This document shows, piece by piece, positions 36,367 to 44,075 of a stretch of 64,000 bases of DNA. Below the pieces are notes generated by a model that was not told where the DNA came from, did not search any database, and saw nothing but the letters and a program-made list of their open reading frames with translations. This DNA is from Clostridia bacterium (GTDB lineage Bacteria > Bacillota > Clostridia > Christensenellales > UBA1242): NCBI GenBank assembly GCA_017531805.1, contig JAFXKG010000002.1, positions 1-64,000 on the forward strand, in the 5' to 3' direction. Every line of letters begins with the position of its first letter. Within the stretch, counting starts at the first letter, position 1. A program made the translations under genes and the position numbers.

Positions 36367-36482
36367 ATGTGCTATAATGAATTAGTAGGAGAAATAATAA
36401 TTAAAGCAAAAAAGGATGCCTTACGACATCCTTTTTTGAATTTCTCCCACAGTCTATTTTTCAATAGATAGCTTGTGATATG
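36367..36482 (+). ncRNA. Candidate small structured RNA, or leader of a lost gene
   Basis: An extended -10 (TGC-TATAAT at 36373-36378) sharing 14 nt (TATGTGCTATAATG) with the helicase-nuclease promoter is followed by GGAG but no open frame. The RBS-bearing GGAGAAAT (36388-36395) can pair with ATTTCTCC (36440-36447), enclosing an 11-bp terminator-type hairpin (AAAAAAGGATG/CATCCTTTTTT). A further hairpin (CTATTTTTCAATAG) follows. Either a small RNA or the decayed 5' end of a duplicated gene. Confidence 0.45.
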
Positions 36483-36547
36483 ACAATATATTAACAAATA
36501 TTTTTATAAATGTCAATAGGAATTGTCAATATATTATATGATTTTTT

Positions 36548-36885
36548 TTATTTTTTATACACCAAAATAAAACTTAATAGCCTCTTTATTTTATTTATTT
36601 CTTCTTCAGATAATTTGTAAACTTTATCAGTATTTAAATCTTTATATATTTTAACAAATCTTTTTCTGCTTAACAATCTTCCTTGATTAACCATAACTTT
36701 ATTGTGTTTATTATCAATATTTAGCTGTACATTTTGTTTGTATATAGACTTAGATCTCTTTGATGACATTGGAAAAACAAAATAAGCATCATCATTGTGA
36801 TTTTCTTTATTTTCATGTTTTCTCCAAACAAAGACAGGTCTTAATTTGTTTATTTCTGAGCCAATATTTGTTCCGAATAACACAG
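36548..36885 (-). pseudogene. PemK/MazF-like toxin gene, 5'-truncated
   Basis: The C-terminal part reads like the PemK/MazF family: FGTNIGSEINKLRPVFVW at the start of the fold, then FVFPMSSK, NQGRLLSRKRFVKIY and LSEEEINKIKRLL. Upstream of about 36885 the frame continues into antisense of the integrase fragment, so the usual start (the RGEIWWVDFG-type beginning) is gone. No antitoxin gene adjoins it. Most likely a toxin remnant cut by the same deletion that removed the integrase 5' end. Confidence 0.65.
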
Positions 36886-37524
36886 GTTGCCAAGTTTGAT
36901 GAGAAAGGAAAGGTGATTGAAAGGGTAACTGTTGTGGGAGACACAAAAACAGCGTGTTCTGTGCGAGAAATACCAATCACAGACATTGTGGTGGAAACCT
37001 TAAAAACATGGCGTAAAAAGCAGGATTTCAGGCAAAAAATGGACACTAGCATCAAAGTTAATCTTATAGATTCCGATGCTTTCATTTTTGCCAACGATGA
37101 TGGCAGTGTTAGGACATATTCAGGGTGTAGAAAGATTTTCGGTAGATTTATTGAACGCAACAGACTTCAAAAATACAATATTCACTTTCATGGATTAAGA
37201 CATACCTTTTCAAATATGCTTTTTGAGATGAACGAAAATCCGAAAGTTATTCAACATCTGTTAGGACATCTTGACGTGAAAACAACAATCACAGTGTACA
37301 ATTCTGTGGATGGCGAGTATGTAAGACAAGCAACCGATAAGTTGAACGATAAGATTAAAAAAGAAGAAATCTTTGCTCAAAACAAACAGATAGAAAATGA
37401 AAAGCAAGAACAAAAGAAAAGTGTGTCGGCAGAAATGAGCGATGAAGAGTTTGATGACATGTTTTTTGATTTACTAGAAGAAAGAAAACGAAGAAAACAA
37501 AAACAAGATGATATGGAGATGTAA
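36886..37524 (+). pseudogene. Tyrosine recombinase (integrase), 5'-truncated
   Basis: Only the C-terminal catalytic half of a Tn916/phage-type integrase remains: KTACSVREIPI, FHGLRHTFSNML (His-x-x-Arg), HLLGHLDVKTT (His) and the Tyr nucleophile in TVYNSV. The first catalytic Arg region and the arm- and core-binding domains are missing. The frame stays open left to 36760 but that part is antisense to the PemK fragment. A charged coiled tail ends the protein. It may once have driven integration at the tRNA-Thr site. Confidence 0.8.
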
Positions 37525-37587
37525 AAATATTAAATATTGTCATATTTAAGATGATTTTCAAAATCATTGTGTTAATATGCAAACATA

Positions 37588-37618
37588 AAAGGTTGGAGGA
37601 ATATCTTCAACCTTAAGG
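37588..37618 (+). promoter_or_regulatory. Leader hairpin before the DUF4417 operon
   Basis: AAGGTTG...CAACCTT stem directly followed by AAGGAG, the RBS of the gene at 37630. A smaller ATGATTTTCAAAATCAT hairpin lies just upstream. Could modulate translation; no T-run. Confidence 0.4.
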
Positions 37619-37629
37619 AGAAACGATAT

Positions 37630-38349
37630 ATGGACAAAGAGATAAATGTTTTAGATGAGAAATCTGAATATGATTATGATAAATTACTTAAAAAACTCAA
37701 ACTTGTTCGCAATGGATTTAAAACAACAGGTAAGTATGGCATGCCTATTATTAAAAAACAAGATATTGATTTGGATAAAATTGATTTATGGAACTTCACG
37801 AAAACTAAATTAAATGACGAAGACAACAAACATAAAACAATACATTTTTTTACTTATGATTGGTATTTTGATTCGGTGTACGACAAACCAGAAGTTGCCA
37901 TGGAAAAATTAGATCAATATTATGCTTTGCTAACACCTGAATTTAGTTTATATTGGGACATGCCAAAAGCATTGCAAATTTTTAGCACCTTTAAAAACCG
38001 TTGGTGTGGAGCATTTTGGCAAAAGCAAGGTAAAATTGTAATACCAACAATTGCATGGGGTTCAGAAACTAGTTTTGAATTTTGCTTTGATGGAATTGAA
38101 GAAGGTTCGGTTGTAACTGTTTCAACATACTCAAGAGAAGATTGTAAAGATGAATTTATGCTTGGTTACAATAAAATGTTAGAAGTTATAAAACCTTCTG
38201 CTATTATCTGTTATGGTACTCCATTTCCAGAAATGAAAGGTAATATAAAATCAATTAGCCCGTTTGATCAAGAAGAATTAATTGCAAAAATGGGATTTGA
38301 CAATTACATGAAAAAATATCTTTCAGGCGAATTGTATCCAACGAGGTAG
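37630..38349 (+). CDS. DUF4417-family protein
   Basis: 239 residues. The family pattern is clear: THFFTYDW-like start (IHFFTYDWYFDSVYDKPE), LTPEFSLYWDMPKALQIF, IPTIAWGSETSFEFCFDGI and ICYGTPFPEMKG. DUF4417 proteins are found on phages and mobile elements of Firmicutes; the biochemical function is unknown. AAGGAG precedes the ATG. First gene of a four-gene operon on island 1. Confidence 0.85.
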   Translation: MDKEINVLDEKSEYDYDKLLKKLKLVRNGFKTTGKYGMPIIKKQDIDLDKIDLWNFTKTKLNDEDNKHKTIHFFTYDWYFDSVYDKPEVAMEKLDQYYALLTPEFSLYWDMPKALQIFSTFKNRWCGAFWQKQGKIVIPTIAWGSETSFEFCFDGIEEGSVVTVSTYSREDCKDEFMLGYNKMLEVIKPSAIICYGTPFPEMKGNIKSISPFDQEELIAKMGFDNYMKKYLSGELYPTR

Positions 38350-38355
38350 GCAGAA

Positions 38356-39177
38356 ATGAAAGATTTAAAATTAAAAATTGAATTATTGCCAAAAGGTGCG
38401 TGGGGAAACGATTTTAGTAGAACACTATCAAAAAAAGATTGGGATGTTTTAAGAAAGAAATGTTATGAAAGAGCTAATCATAAATGTCAAATATGTGGAT
38501 TTACAACAGATGATTTAGATGCTCACGAGGTTTGGAATTTTGATATAAACACAAAAACTCAAACTTTGATTGACATTGTTGCATTGTGCAGTAAATGTCA
38601 TGGTGTTAAACATATAAGAAATTCACAAAGATTAGGTTATGGTGAAAACGCAAAAAGACATTTTATGAATGTTAATAATTGCAACGAACTGGAATTTGCT
38701 TCACATTTAACTAAAGCACAACTTGATTTTGAAGAAAGAAATCAAATTTATAGATGGAAAATGGTGGCGAATTTAGATAAGTTTGGTGGAGAAGATATTG
38801 AAATTAAGCAAAGAAATATTCCATTTATTGAAAATTCATATCAAAACATTGACTGGAATTTTCTTAGTTATAAAGAAATGAAAAATTTATTTGAAATAAA
38901 AAGGAAAAATAACAATTTAATTAGTGTTCCTAAAATTAATTACATAGAAGTAGACAACTATCAGGGAACAATCACAATATCATCTTTGTATACCAATAAA
39001 ATAGAATGGTATTTAGATGGTTTTAAAATTAAAACAAAATTTAATATCATTGGAGAATTTTACACAACCTTGAAAGTCGAAAATTTGGTTGGGAAAGACC
39101 TTAATTTTATATTAATAGGTGATAATGGGCAGACAGTTTCTAAAACATTTGTACTTTTGCCTCAGGAGGTGTTATAA
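38356..39177 (+). CDS. HNH-type protein with C-terminal beta-rich domain
   Basis: 273 residues. Residues 28-90 have an HNH/zinc pattern: CYERANHKCQICG, then DLDAHEVW and LCSKCHGVKH, so one zinc bound by two Cys pairs and a His in the catalytic position. The last 80 residues (KINYIEVDNYQGTITISSLY onward) look like an Ig-like beta domain. It starts 6 nt after the DUF4417 gene. Likely a nuclease, target unknown; could be a phage-type or toxin-type enzyme. Confidence 0.75.
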   Translation: MKDLKLKIELLPKGAWGNDFSRTLSKKDWDVLRKKCYERANHKCQICGFTTDDLDAHEVWNFDINTKTQTLIDIVALCSKCHGVKHIRNSQRLGYGENAKRHFMNVNNCNELEFASHLTKAQLDFEERNQIYRWKMVANLDKFGGEDIEIKQRNIPFIENSYQNIDWNFLSYKEMKNLFEIKRKNNNLISVPKINYIEVDNYQGTITISSLYTNKIEWYLDGFKIKTKFNIIGEFYTTLKVENLVGKDLNFILIGDNGQTVSKTFVLLPQEVL

Positions 39178-39494
39178 TGGGAATGTGTAAACCTACGGGT
39201 GGAATATATAAATTGTATGGACCTTATGGAAAAAACATCAAAGATATTGATGGTCGCCCTCCAAATTCAAGAACTGATTATTACGATGAAGTAACTGGTA
39301 AATTGTTACAACAGCGATGGTATGATGCTGAAGGAAAGGCATGTTGGGATAGAGATTGGGATCATAATGATTCAAGGCACACGCACACATTTCCACACGA
39401 CCATTATTGGCAATGGGAGAGAAATAAAGAACATCCTCCCAGACCTGAATATACAGGTCCAAACGGCGAAAAAACAAATAAAAACTATTGGTAA
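39177..39494 (+). CDS. His/Trp-rich small protein, candidate toxin
   Basis: 105 residues starting GMCKPTGGIYKLYGPYG with many Asp, His, Trp and Pro residues; DRDWDHNDSRHTHTFPHDHY is a probable metal-binding or catalytic cluster. Such compact His-rich ends recall the C-terminal domains of polymorphic toxins, but I cannot name a family. Start codon overlaps the previous stop (TAATG) with GGAGG upstream. The following gene has the look of a partner. Confidence 0.65.
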   Translation: MGMCKPTGGIYKLYGPYGKNIKDIDGRPPNSRTDYYDEVTGKLLQQRWYDAEGKACWDRDWDHNDSRHTHTFPHDHYWQWERNKEHPPRPEYTGPNGEKTNKNYW

Positions 39495-39506
39495 AAGGAG
39501 AAAATT

Positions 39507-39959
39507 ATGAACAACAATCAATATGATAAGATTTTTGAAAAAAAATGTGATATTTGTGGTAAGACTTTATTAGCAAGTAAAACCGGAAATGGAGAATGTG
39601 CTCATTGTGGTTGGTATAATAATAGTCTTGGAGAAACAAATGAAGATGAAGTGATTTTCCCTAATATGATTTCTTTAAATAAGGCAAAAAAATTATATAT
39701 AGAAGGAAAACCTTTTAAACCAGATTTAAATGATTTTCTTGAAATGTTATATTTTTATGGTGAAGTTGAGTTTTGGTATAATGGATTAAATTGTTGCGTG
39801 TTTTTAACAGATAATCCAAAAGGCAAAATTGATTTTGGTTGGAGTCCTGAAAATATTTATTACTTTTTAGACAAAAAAGACTTTATTCAAAATGCAAAAA
39901 TTGGTGATGAATATGTAAGAGATATTTGGGATAAAGTTGAAAATCCTAAGTATATTTAA
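39507..39959 (+). CDS. Zinc-ribbon protein, candidate partner/immunity protein
   Basis: 150 residues with an N-terminal zinc ribbon (CDICGK, then CAHCGW; two Cys pairs 16 residues apart) like the CPCC-type small proteins often paired with toxins. The C-terminal 90 residues contain FWYNGLNCCVFLTDNP and a run of aromatic residues, resembling immunity-type folds. AAAGGAG is before the ATG. Last gene of the operon; an immunity role is inferred from order and size. Confidence 0.6.
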   Translation: MNNNQYDKIFEKKCDICGKTLLASKTGNGECAHCGWYNNSLGETNEDEVIFPNMISLNKAKKLYIEGKPFKPDLNDFLEMLYFYGEVEFWYNGLNCCVFLTDNPKGKIDFGWSPENIYYFLDKKDFIQNAKIGDEYVRDIWDKVENPKYI

Positions 39960-39963
39960 TTAA

Positions 39964-40081
39964 AAAACTACTGACAGTAATTGACAGTAGTTTGACACCA
40001 GTTGACACCATTTAGGGTGATTTTAGGTGAGTTTAAGCAGTTTTAGACCGAAAGTTGAGTTGATCGATTTTCGGTTTTTTT
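39964..40081 (+). terminator. Tandem terminators and TTGACACCA repeats at the right end of island 1
   Basis: First hairpin ACTACTG...CAGTAGT (39967-39992), related to the repeats at 27583 and 32618; then TTGACACCA twice (about 39992 and 40002); then ACCGAAA...TTTCGGT followed by seven Ts (to 40081). The TTGACACCA/TTGACA units also lie near the left end at 27608, so they may be integrase arm sites. Confidence 0.55.
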
Positions 40082-40164
40082 ATTAAATTTTTTGATAGCA
40101 TTTGCATCTATTTTTGACAGTAAATATTTTTTTGTGTGGAAAATTTGTGGAAAATTTAAAAAAT

Positions 40165-40209
40165 AAAAAACCCCTAAAATCACTATTTTAAAGATGGTTT
40201 TAAGGGTTA
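40165..40209 (-). terminator. Terminator downstream of second tRNA 3' half
   Basis: Minus strand AACCCTTAAAACCA...TGATTTTAGGGGTT then TTTTTTATTTTTT, directly beyond the CCA end at 40216. Confidence 0.65.
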
Positions 40210-40215
40210 AGATTT

Positions 40216-40263
40216 TGGAGCTGATGACGGGGATCGAACCCACGAAAACCTCCACCTTACCAA
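40216..40263 (-). repeat. tRNA-Thr 3' half; second copy of the 48-bp direct repeat
   Basis: Identical over 48 bp to 27453-27500, again from the anticodon loop to the CCA end, again with a terminator beyond. The two copies bound island 1 (about 12.7 kb). No 5' half adjoins it on the right; sequence after the anticodon loop is unrelated (CTCGATTTCGGG on the + strand). Confidence 0.88.
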
Positions 40264-40574
40264 CTCGATTTCGGGCTTGTATGTGATTAACTATACTCCA
40301 TATTGTGTTTTAATTTTTATATCTTTCAATATCTTGTGTTAAATAATTTTCATTTTGTTCATTTTATGCAATATTTTGCGTTTTGTATACCAATTTGTAT
40401 ACCAAAAAGTATGCCAATTGTATGCCATTTTATAGATGTTTATCGATAGTTGACTTATAAAAAACAAGTAAAATTTTAATATTTTTGAAGAGTATTATGT
40501 TATATATTTGCATTAATTTTTGTTTTATGTTATACTTTAAAAGTAAAGAAAGTAAAGAAATATTGGAGTGAAAA
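40264..40574. other. Left end of island 2, no gene
   Basis: Apart from the 10-bp repeats I see only a probable promoter (TTTTATGT-TATACT region near 40528-40535) and a purine-rich leader with two AGTAAAGAA copies before the AbrB gene. Confidence 0.5.
40384..40428. repeat. Four 10-bp direct repeats spaced 11-12 bp
   Basis: TGTATACCAA at 40384 and 40396, AGTATGCCAA at 40408 and TTGTATGCCA at 40419. Related units AGTATACCAG (43827) and TGTATGCCAA (43839), again 12 bp apart, and an inverted TTGGTATAG at 43819 flank the other side of the segment. This helical-phase pattern near both ends suggests integrase arm-type binding sites. Confidence 0.6.
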
Positions 40575-40778
40575 ATGCAAAAAATTAAAGAAGCAATTTT
40601 ATCTTCTAAATGTCAGATTACCGTGCCAAAAGCGATACGAGATATTTTGCAAGTTGAATGTGGTGATAGTTTGGCTTTTTATATTGAAGATGGTCAAGTT
40701 GTGTTAACAAACTTAAACAATATAAATGTTAAATTAAAAGATAAAAACAAAAAAACGATTGTAAAAAGGGGTAAATAA
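40575..40778 (+). CDS. AbrB/MazE-type DNA-binding protein
   Basis: 67 residues. The first 45 (ILSSKCQITVPKAIRDILQV...GDSLAFYIEDGQVVL) form a SpoVT-AbrB swapped-hairpin domain; a Lys-rich tail follows. GGAG lies before the ATG. It is 2 nt upstream of the restriction-modification gene, so it probably controls the RM operon. An antitoxin role is less likely without a toxin nearby. Confidence 0.88.
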   Translation: MQKIKEAILSSKCQITVPKAIRDILQVECGDSLAFYIEDGQVVLTNLNNINVKLKDKNKKTIVKRGK

Positions 40779-40780
40779 AA

Positions 40781-42646
40781 ATGGCAAACGAAAGATATAG
40801 TGAAAATCTAGTACTAAACGAAATGGGTGTAGAATTAGGAGAAAACGATTTTGGTTTTGTTTTTCCACAAGGTGAAGCTGATAATTTCGATAAGATTGAA
40901 AAATGCTTAAAAGAAATGGGTGGAAAACCTACTATATGTTCTCTTGATGATTATGAGACAGTTGGTTCTGGCAGAGCAAAACCAGAATATATAGTTACTT
41001 TTAATAAAGACAAAAACACAATAATTTTAGTGGAATGTAAAAAGTCGATTAAAGAGCATGAAAGTTTGGAAAAAAATATGCCACAAAAATATGCTGTTGA
41101 TGGTGCTTTATTTTATGCAAAGCATTTAAAAGAAGATTATAATGTTGTTGCTGTAGCTGTTAGCGGGACTTCTAAAGAGAATGTGAAAGTTAATACTTTT
41201 TATTGGAAAAAAGGTTTCGAAGATTATCAAGAACTTAAAAAAGCAAAAGATACCATATTGGAACCATTAAATTATTTAAATCTAGTTGAAGGCAAAAAAC
41301 TAGAAAGAAAATTTTCATTACAAGAAATTAGAGAACTTTCACAAATAATGCATGAGAAATTAAGGCAAATTAAAATTTCAGAAAAAGATAAGCCAATCTT
41401 TATTGCAGGAATGCTTATTGCGTTACAGAACACTGATTTCAGAAACACATGGAATAATATAAATTCGTTTAATAGTTTAGTAAAACTTATGATTGATTCC
41501 ATTGAAGAAACGCTTGATAATAGCGATATAAAAAGAGAAAAAATAGAAGCTATTAAAAGTTCATTTAGACGAATCAAAAGCAACGAAAAGATTAAATCCA
41601 TTCCTTTAGGCGAAAATGGTTCTCTTGCATGGTTTATTGAGCAACTTGAAATGAGGATTTTGCCTATGATGAACCACTATGAATATACTGAAGATGCTTT
41701 AAGTATTTTTTATCACGAATTTATTAAATATAGTTCTACTGATGGAAAAGGTTTAGGAATTGTTTTAACTCCAAAACACTTGACAGATTTTATGTGTAAA
41801 TTGGGTGAAATAAATAAACAAAGTAAAGTTGTTGATATATGTTGCGGTTCGGCGTCATTTCTTGTTACTGCAATGGGGCTAATGTGTAAAGAAGCAAATG
41901 CAAACGAAATATTAGAAATAAAAAAGAATGGGCTATATGGCGTAGAACTTGATACCGATTTATATACTCTTGCAATAACAAATATGATTATCCGCAAAGA
42001 TGGAAAATCAAACATAGTATGTGGCGATTGTTTTTCTCAAGAGATCTATAATACTTTAAAAAATAAACATATATCATTGGGACTAATAAATCCACCATAT
42101 TCACAAGAAGATAAGTGTGAATTAGAATTTGTAGAAAGATTGTTGGATATCCTTGAGCCAAGAGGACTGGCTGTAGCGGTTGTTCCAATGAGTTGTGCCA
42201 TTGGTACAAAATTTAAAGAAGTAAGAGAAAGATTGTTCAAATATCATACATTAAAAGCTGTTTTTAGTATGCCTGATGATATATTTTATCCAACAGGTGT
42301 AAATGTTTGTGTTATGGTTTGGGAAGCACACAAATCTCATGATAGCAATAAATCTACTTTCTTTGGTTACTGTAAAGATGACGGATTTGTAAAAAGAAAG
42401 AAAATGGGAAGAGTTGATTACTTTAACAAATGGGAAGATATAGAAAAAGAATGGTTGGATTTATATGAAAATAAAAAAGTTATTGATGGCAAATCGGCTT
42501 TACAATGTGTAACACATAAAGATGAATGGTTGTGTGAAGCATATATGAAAACCGACTATTCAACATTAACACAAAAAGACTTCCAACAAACAGTAAATGA
42601 TTATCTTTCATATTTAGTTAAAAATGGTGATATATATGAAAACTAA
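40781..42646 (+). CDS. Fused endonuclease-methyltransferase subunit of a BcgI-like (type IIB/IIG) RM system
   Basis: 621 residues. The N-terminal 160 residues carry a PD-(D/E)XK nuclease signature: Pro68-Glu69, then Glu85-Cys-Lys87 (VECKKS). A helical linker (residues 180-310) leads to an N6-adenine methylase domain: motif I VVDICCGSASF (350-360) and motif IV NPPY (437-440). This arrangement matches BcgA-type enzymes and not plain HsdM, and no hsdR gene is present. The 3' end overlaps the specificity gene by 11 bp. Expected to cut DNA near the recognition site and methylate adenine. Confidence 0.87.
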   Translation: MANERYSENLVLNEMGVELGENDFGFVFPQGEADNFDKIEKCLKEMGGKPTICSLDDYETVGSGRAKPEYIVTFNKDKNTIILVECKKSIKEHESLEKNMPQKYAVDGALFYAKHLKEDYNVVAVAVSGTSKENVKVNTFYWKKGFEDYQELKKAKDTILEPLNYLNLVEGKKLERKFSLQEIRELSQIMHEKLRQIKISEKDKPIFIAGMLIALQNTDFRNTWNNINSFNSLVKLMIDSIEETLDNSDIKREKIEAIKSSFRRIKSNEKIKSIPLGENGSLAWFIEQLEMRILPMMNHYEYTEDALSIFYHEFIKYSSTDGKGLGIVLTPKHLTDFMCKLGEINKQSKVVDICCGSASFLVTAMGLMCKEANANEILEIKKNGLYGVELDTDLYTLAITNMIIRKDGKSNIVCGDCFSQEIYNTLKNKHISLGLINPPYSQEDKCELEFVERLLDILEPRGLAVAVVPMSCAIGTKFKEVRERLFKYHTLKAVFSMPDDIFYPTGVNVCVMVWEAHKSHDSNKSTFFGYCKDDGFVKRKKMGRVDYFNKWEDIEKEWLDLYENKKVIDGKSALQCVTHKDEWLCEAYMKTDYSTLTQKDFQQTVNDYLSYLVKNGDIYEN

Positions 42647-43610
42647 AACATTTTTATTAAAAGATATTGCGAAAATAGATTATGGAAATAAATTTGATTT
42701 GCAAAAAATGACTTTTGATAATCCTAATGTAAATTTTATTTCCAGAACTGCTCTAAATAATGGAGTTTCAGCTATTGTTGATAGTATTAATGGTCACGCC
42801 CCATATCCAGCAGGATGTGTAACTATTGCATTAGGCGGAAGTATAGGTGCAACTTTCTACCAAAATAAACCATTTTATACAGCTCAAAATGTTGCTGTCA
42901 TACAGTTTGAAGATAATATTTCACAATTTGCAAAATTGTTTCTTTGTCAAATAATAAAATTTGAAGTTAGAAATAAATTTAGAGCTTTCGGAAGAGAGTT
43001 AAATAAACATATAAAAACAGATTTTAGTGTAGATTTACCTATAGATGACAATGGCAATCCTTATTGGGAATATATGGATAATTTTATAAAACAGTTGCGT
43101 TATAAAAAAATTAGTTCTAATAACTTAAATAAAGACCTTGTTCTGACAACAATTGATTGGCAAGAATATAAATTAGTAGATTATTTTAGAATTGTTCCAG
43201 GGAAATATCATCCATCTGATGATTATGATTTAGGGGACACGCCATATATATCAGCATCTAATATAAATAATGGAATTTCACAATATATTAATTTAGAACC
43301 CGACTTTAAAGGTAATTGTATTATTACAGGAAAAGTTGGATGCACTGCATTTTATCAACCAAATGATTTTTGTGCAACAAGTGATGTAAATATTTTTATT
43401 CCTAAAAATTTTGTATTAAACAAATATATTGGTATGTTTTTAGTTGCGGTAATAAACAAAAGTGAAAATTATAAATGGAATTATGGTAGACAATGCAGAG
43501 TTGGAGATAGTAAAGAAATAATTATAAAGTTACCAACAAAAAATAATCAACCTGATTGGCTATATATGGAAGACTATATTAAATCTTTACCTTATGGGGA
43601 TAGAATTTAA
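42636..43610 (+). CDS. Specificity subunit of BcgI-like RM system (HsdS/BcgB)
   Basis: 324 residues made of two target-recognition domains, each ending in a related helix: LPIDDNGNPYWEYMDNFIKQ near residue 150 and LPTKNNQPDWLYMEDYIKSL at the C-terminus. The P-x-W-x-(Y/F)-M-(E/D)-x-(F/Y)-I-K ending is typical of BcgB-like subunits. Two different half-sites imply a bipartite target. ATG 42636 is 12 nt after the first in-frame start and fits the overlap. Target sequence cannot be predicted. Confidence 0.88.
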   Translation: MKTKTFLLKDIAKIDYGNKFDLQKMTFDNPNVNFISRTALNNGVSAIVDSINGHAPYPAGCVTIALGGSIGATFYQNKPFYTAQNVAVIQFEDNISQFAKLFLCQIIKFEVRNKFRAFGRELNKHIKTDFSVDLPIDDNGNPYWEYMDNFIKQLRYKKISSNNLNKDLVLTTIDWQEYKLVDYFRIVPGKYHPSDDYDLGDTPYISASNINNGISQYINLEPDFKGNCIITGKVGCTAFYQPNDFCATSDVNIFIPKNFVLNKYIGMFLVAVINKSENYKWNYGRQCRVGDSKEIIIKLPTKNNQPDWLYMEDYIKSLPYGDRI

Positions 43611-43615
43611 CTTTA

Positions 43616-43646
43616 AACACTCAATCTTAAATGATTGGGTGTTTTT
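43616..43646 (+). terminator. Terminator of the RM operon
   Basis: AACACTCAATC-TTAAAT-GATTGGGTGTT with following Ts. Confidence 0.8.
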
Positions 43647-43652
43647 CATATG

Positions 43653-43678
43653 AAAAAAGCACAATATAATTGTGCTTA
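43653..43678 (-). terminator. Terminator of the intact tRNA-Thr
   Basis: Minus strand AAGCACAATT-ATATTGTGCTT followed by a T-run, starting 2 nt beyond the CCA end. Confidence 0.75.
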
Positions 43679-43679
43679 T

Positions 43680-43755
43680 TGGAGCTAATGACGGGAATCG
43701 AACCCGTGACCTCCACCTTACCGGAGTGGTGCTCTACCTACTGAGCTACATTAGC
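43680..43755 (-). tRNA. tRNA-Thr (anticodon GGU), with unusual C33
   Basis: 76 nt with encoded CCA. Acceptor GCTAATG/CATTAGC is perfect; D-arm GCTC/GAGC; T-arm ACGGG-TTCGATT-CCCGT. Anticodon stem CCACT/GGTGG closes on a T-G pair and the loop reads CCGGTAA, giving anticodon GGT. Position 33, almost always U, is C here. The truncated 5' halves nearby have the normal TTGGTAA loop. It is either the replacement tRNA brought by an element, a recombinant product, or a decaying copy. Confidence 0.85.
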
Positions 43756-43945
43756 ATATACATGATTTTAGGGTATTTTTGTGTATTTTTGGCTAAATAT
43801 TTACTTTAATTTTGCATTTTTGGTATAGTATACCAGTATGTATGCCAATATTGATAATCACTATATATAGGGGTGTATCAACAAAATTGCCTATATACTG
43901 TGTTTAAAATACGGTTAATGTAAGGGTTTAATACGTTTTTTAAGT

Positions 43946-43985
43946 CCTTACCAAGGCAGCCCTCTACCTACTGAGGTACTTCAGC
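43946..43985 (-). pseudogene. tRNA-Thr 5' half, copy b
   Basis: Minus strand GCTGAAG-TA-CCTC-AGTAGGTA-GAGG, then an anticodon arm ending TTGGTAAGG, after which similarity stops. D-stem pairs (CCTC/GAGG). The 3' half is missing, and the acceptor would mismatch the 3' halves at 27453/40216 by one base. Confidence 0.75.
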
Positions 43986-44037
43986 GTGATGAATTTTTGG
44001 GTGTTTTTTAAGATGAGGATTTTGGCACTTTTGATTT

Positions 44038-44075
44038 TTACCAAGGCGGTGCGCTACCGACTGTGCCACATCAGC
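44038..44075 (-). pseudogene. tRNA-Thr 5' half, copy c
   Basis: Minus strand GCTGATG-TG-GCAC-AGTCGGTA-GCGC-A-CCGCC-TTGGTAA, then unrelated sequence. Its acceptor strand GCTGATG pairs perfectly with CATCAGC of the 3' halves at 27453 and 40216, and CCGCC with GGTGG. Joined, they make a complete tRNA-Thr with the normal U33, so the original gene appears split at the anticodon loop. Confidence 0.78.

Noticed and set aside
36760-36885. 5' extension of the integrase fragment as true coding sequence
   Set aside because: This part reads antisense to the PemK-like remnant and has no integrase features, so it is a chance open frame.
40384-40428. CRISPR array
   Set aside because: The repeats are only 10 bp with 1-2 bp between them, there are four, and no cas genes exist; they look like integrase arm sites.
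40781-42646. Plain type I HsdM
   Set aside because: The N-terminal 160 residues carry a nuclease signature and no hsdR is present, which fits a BcgI-like enzyme better.
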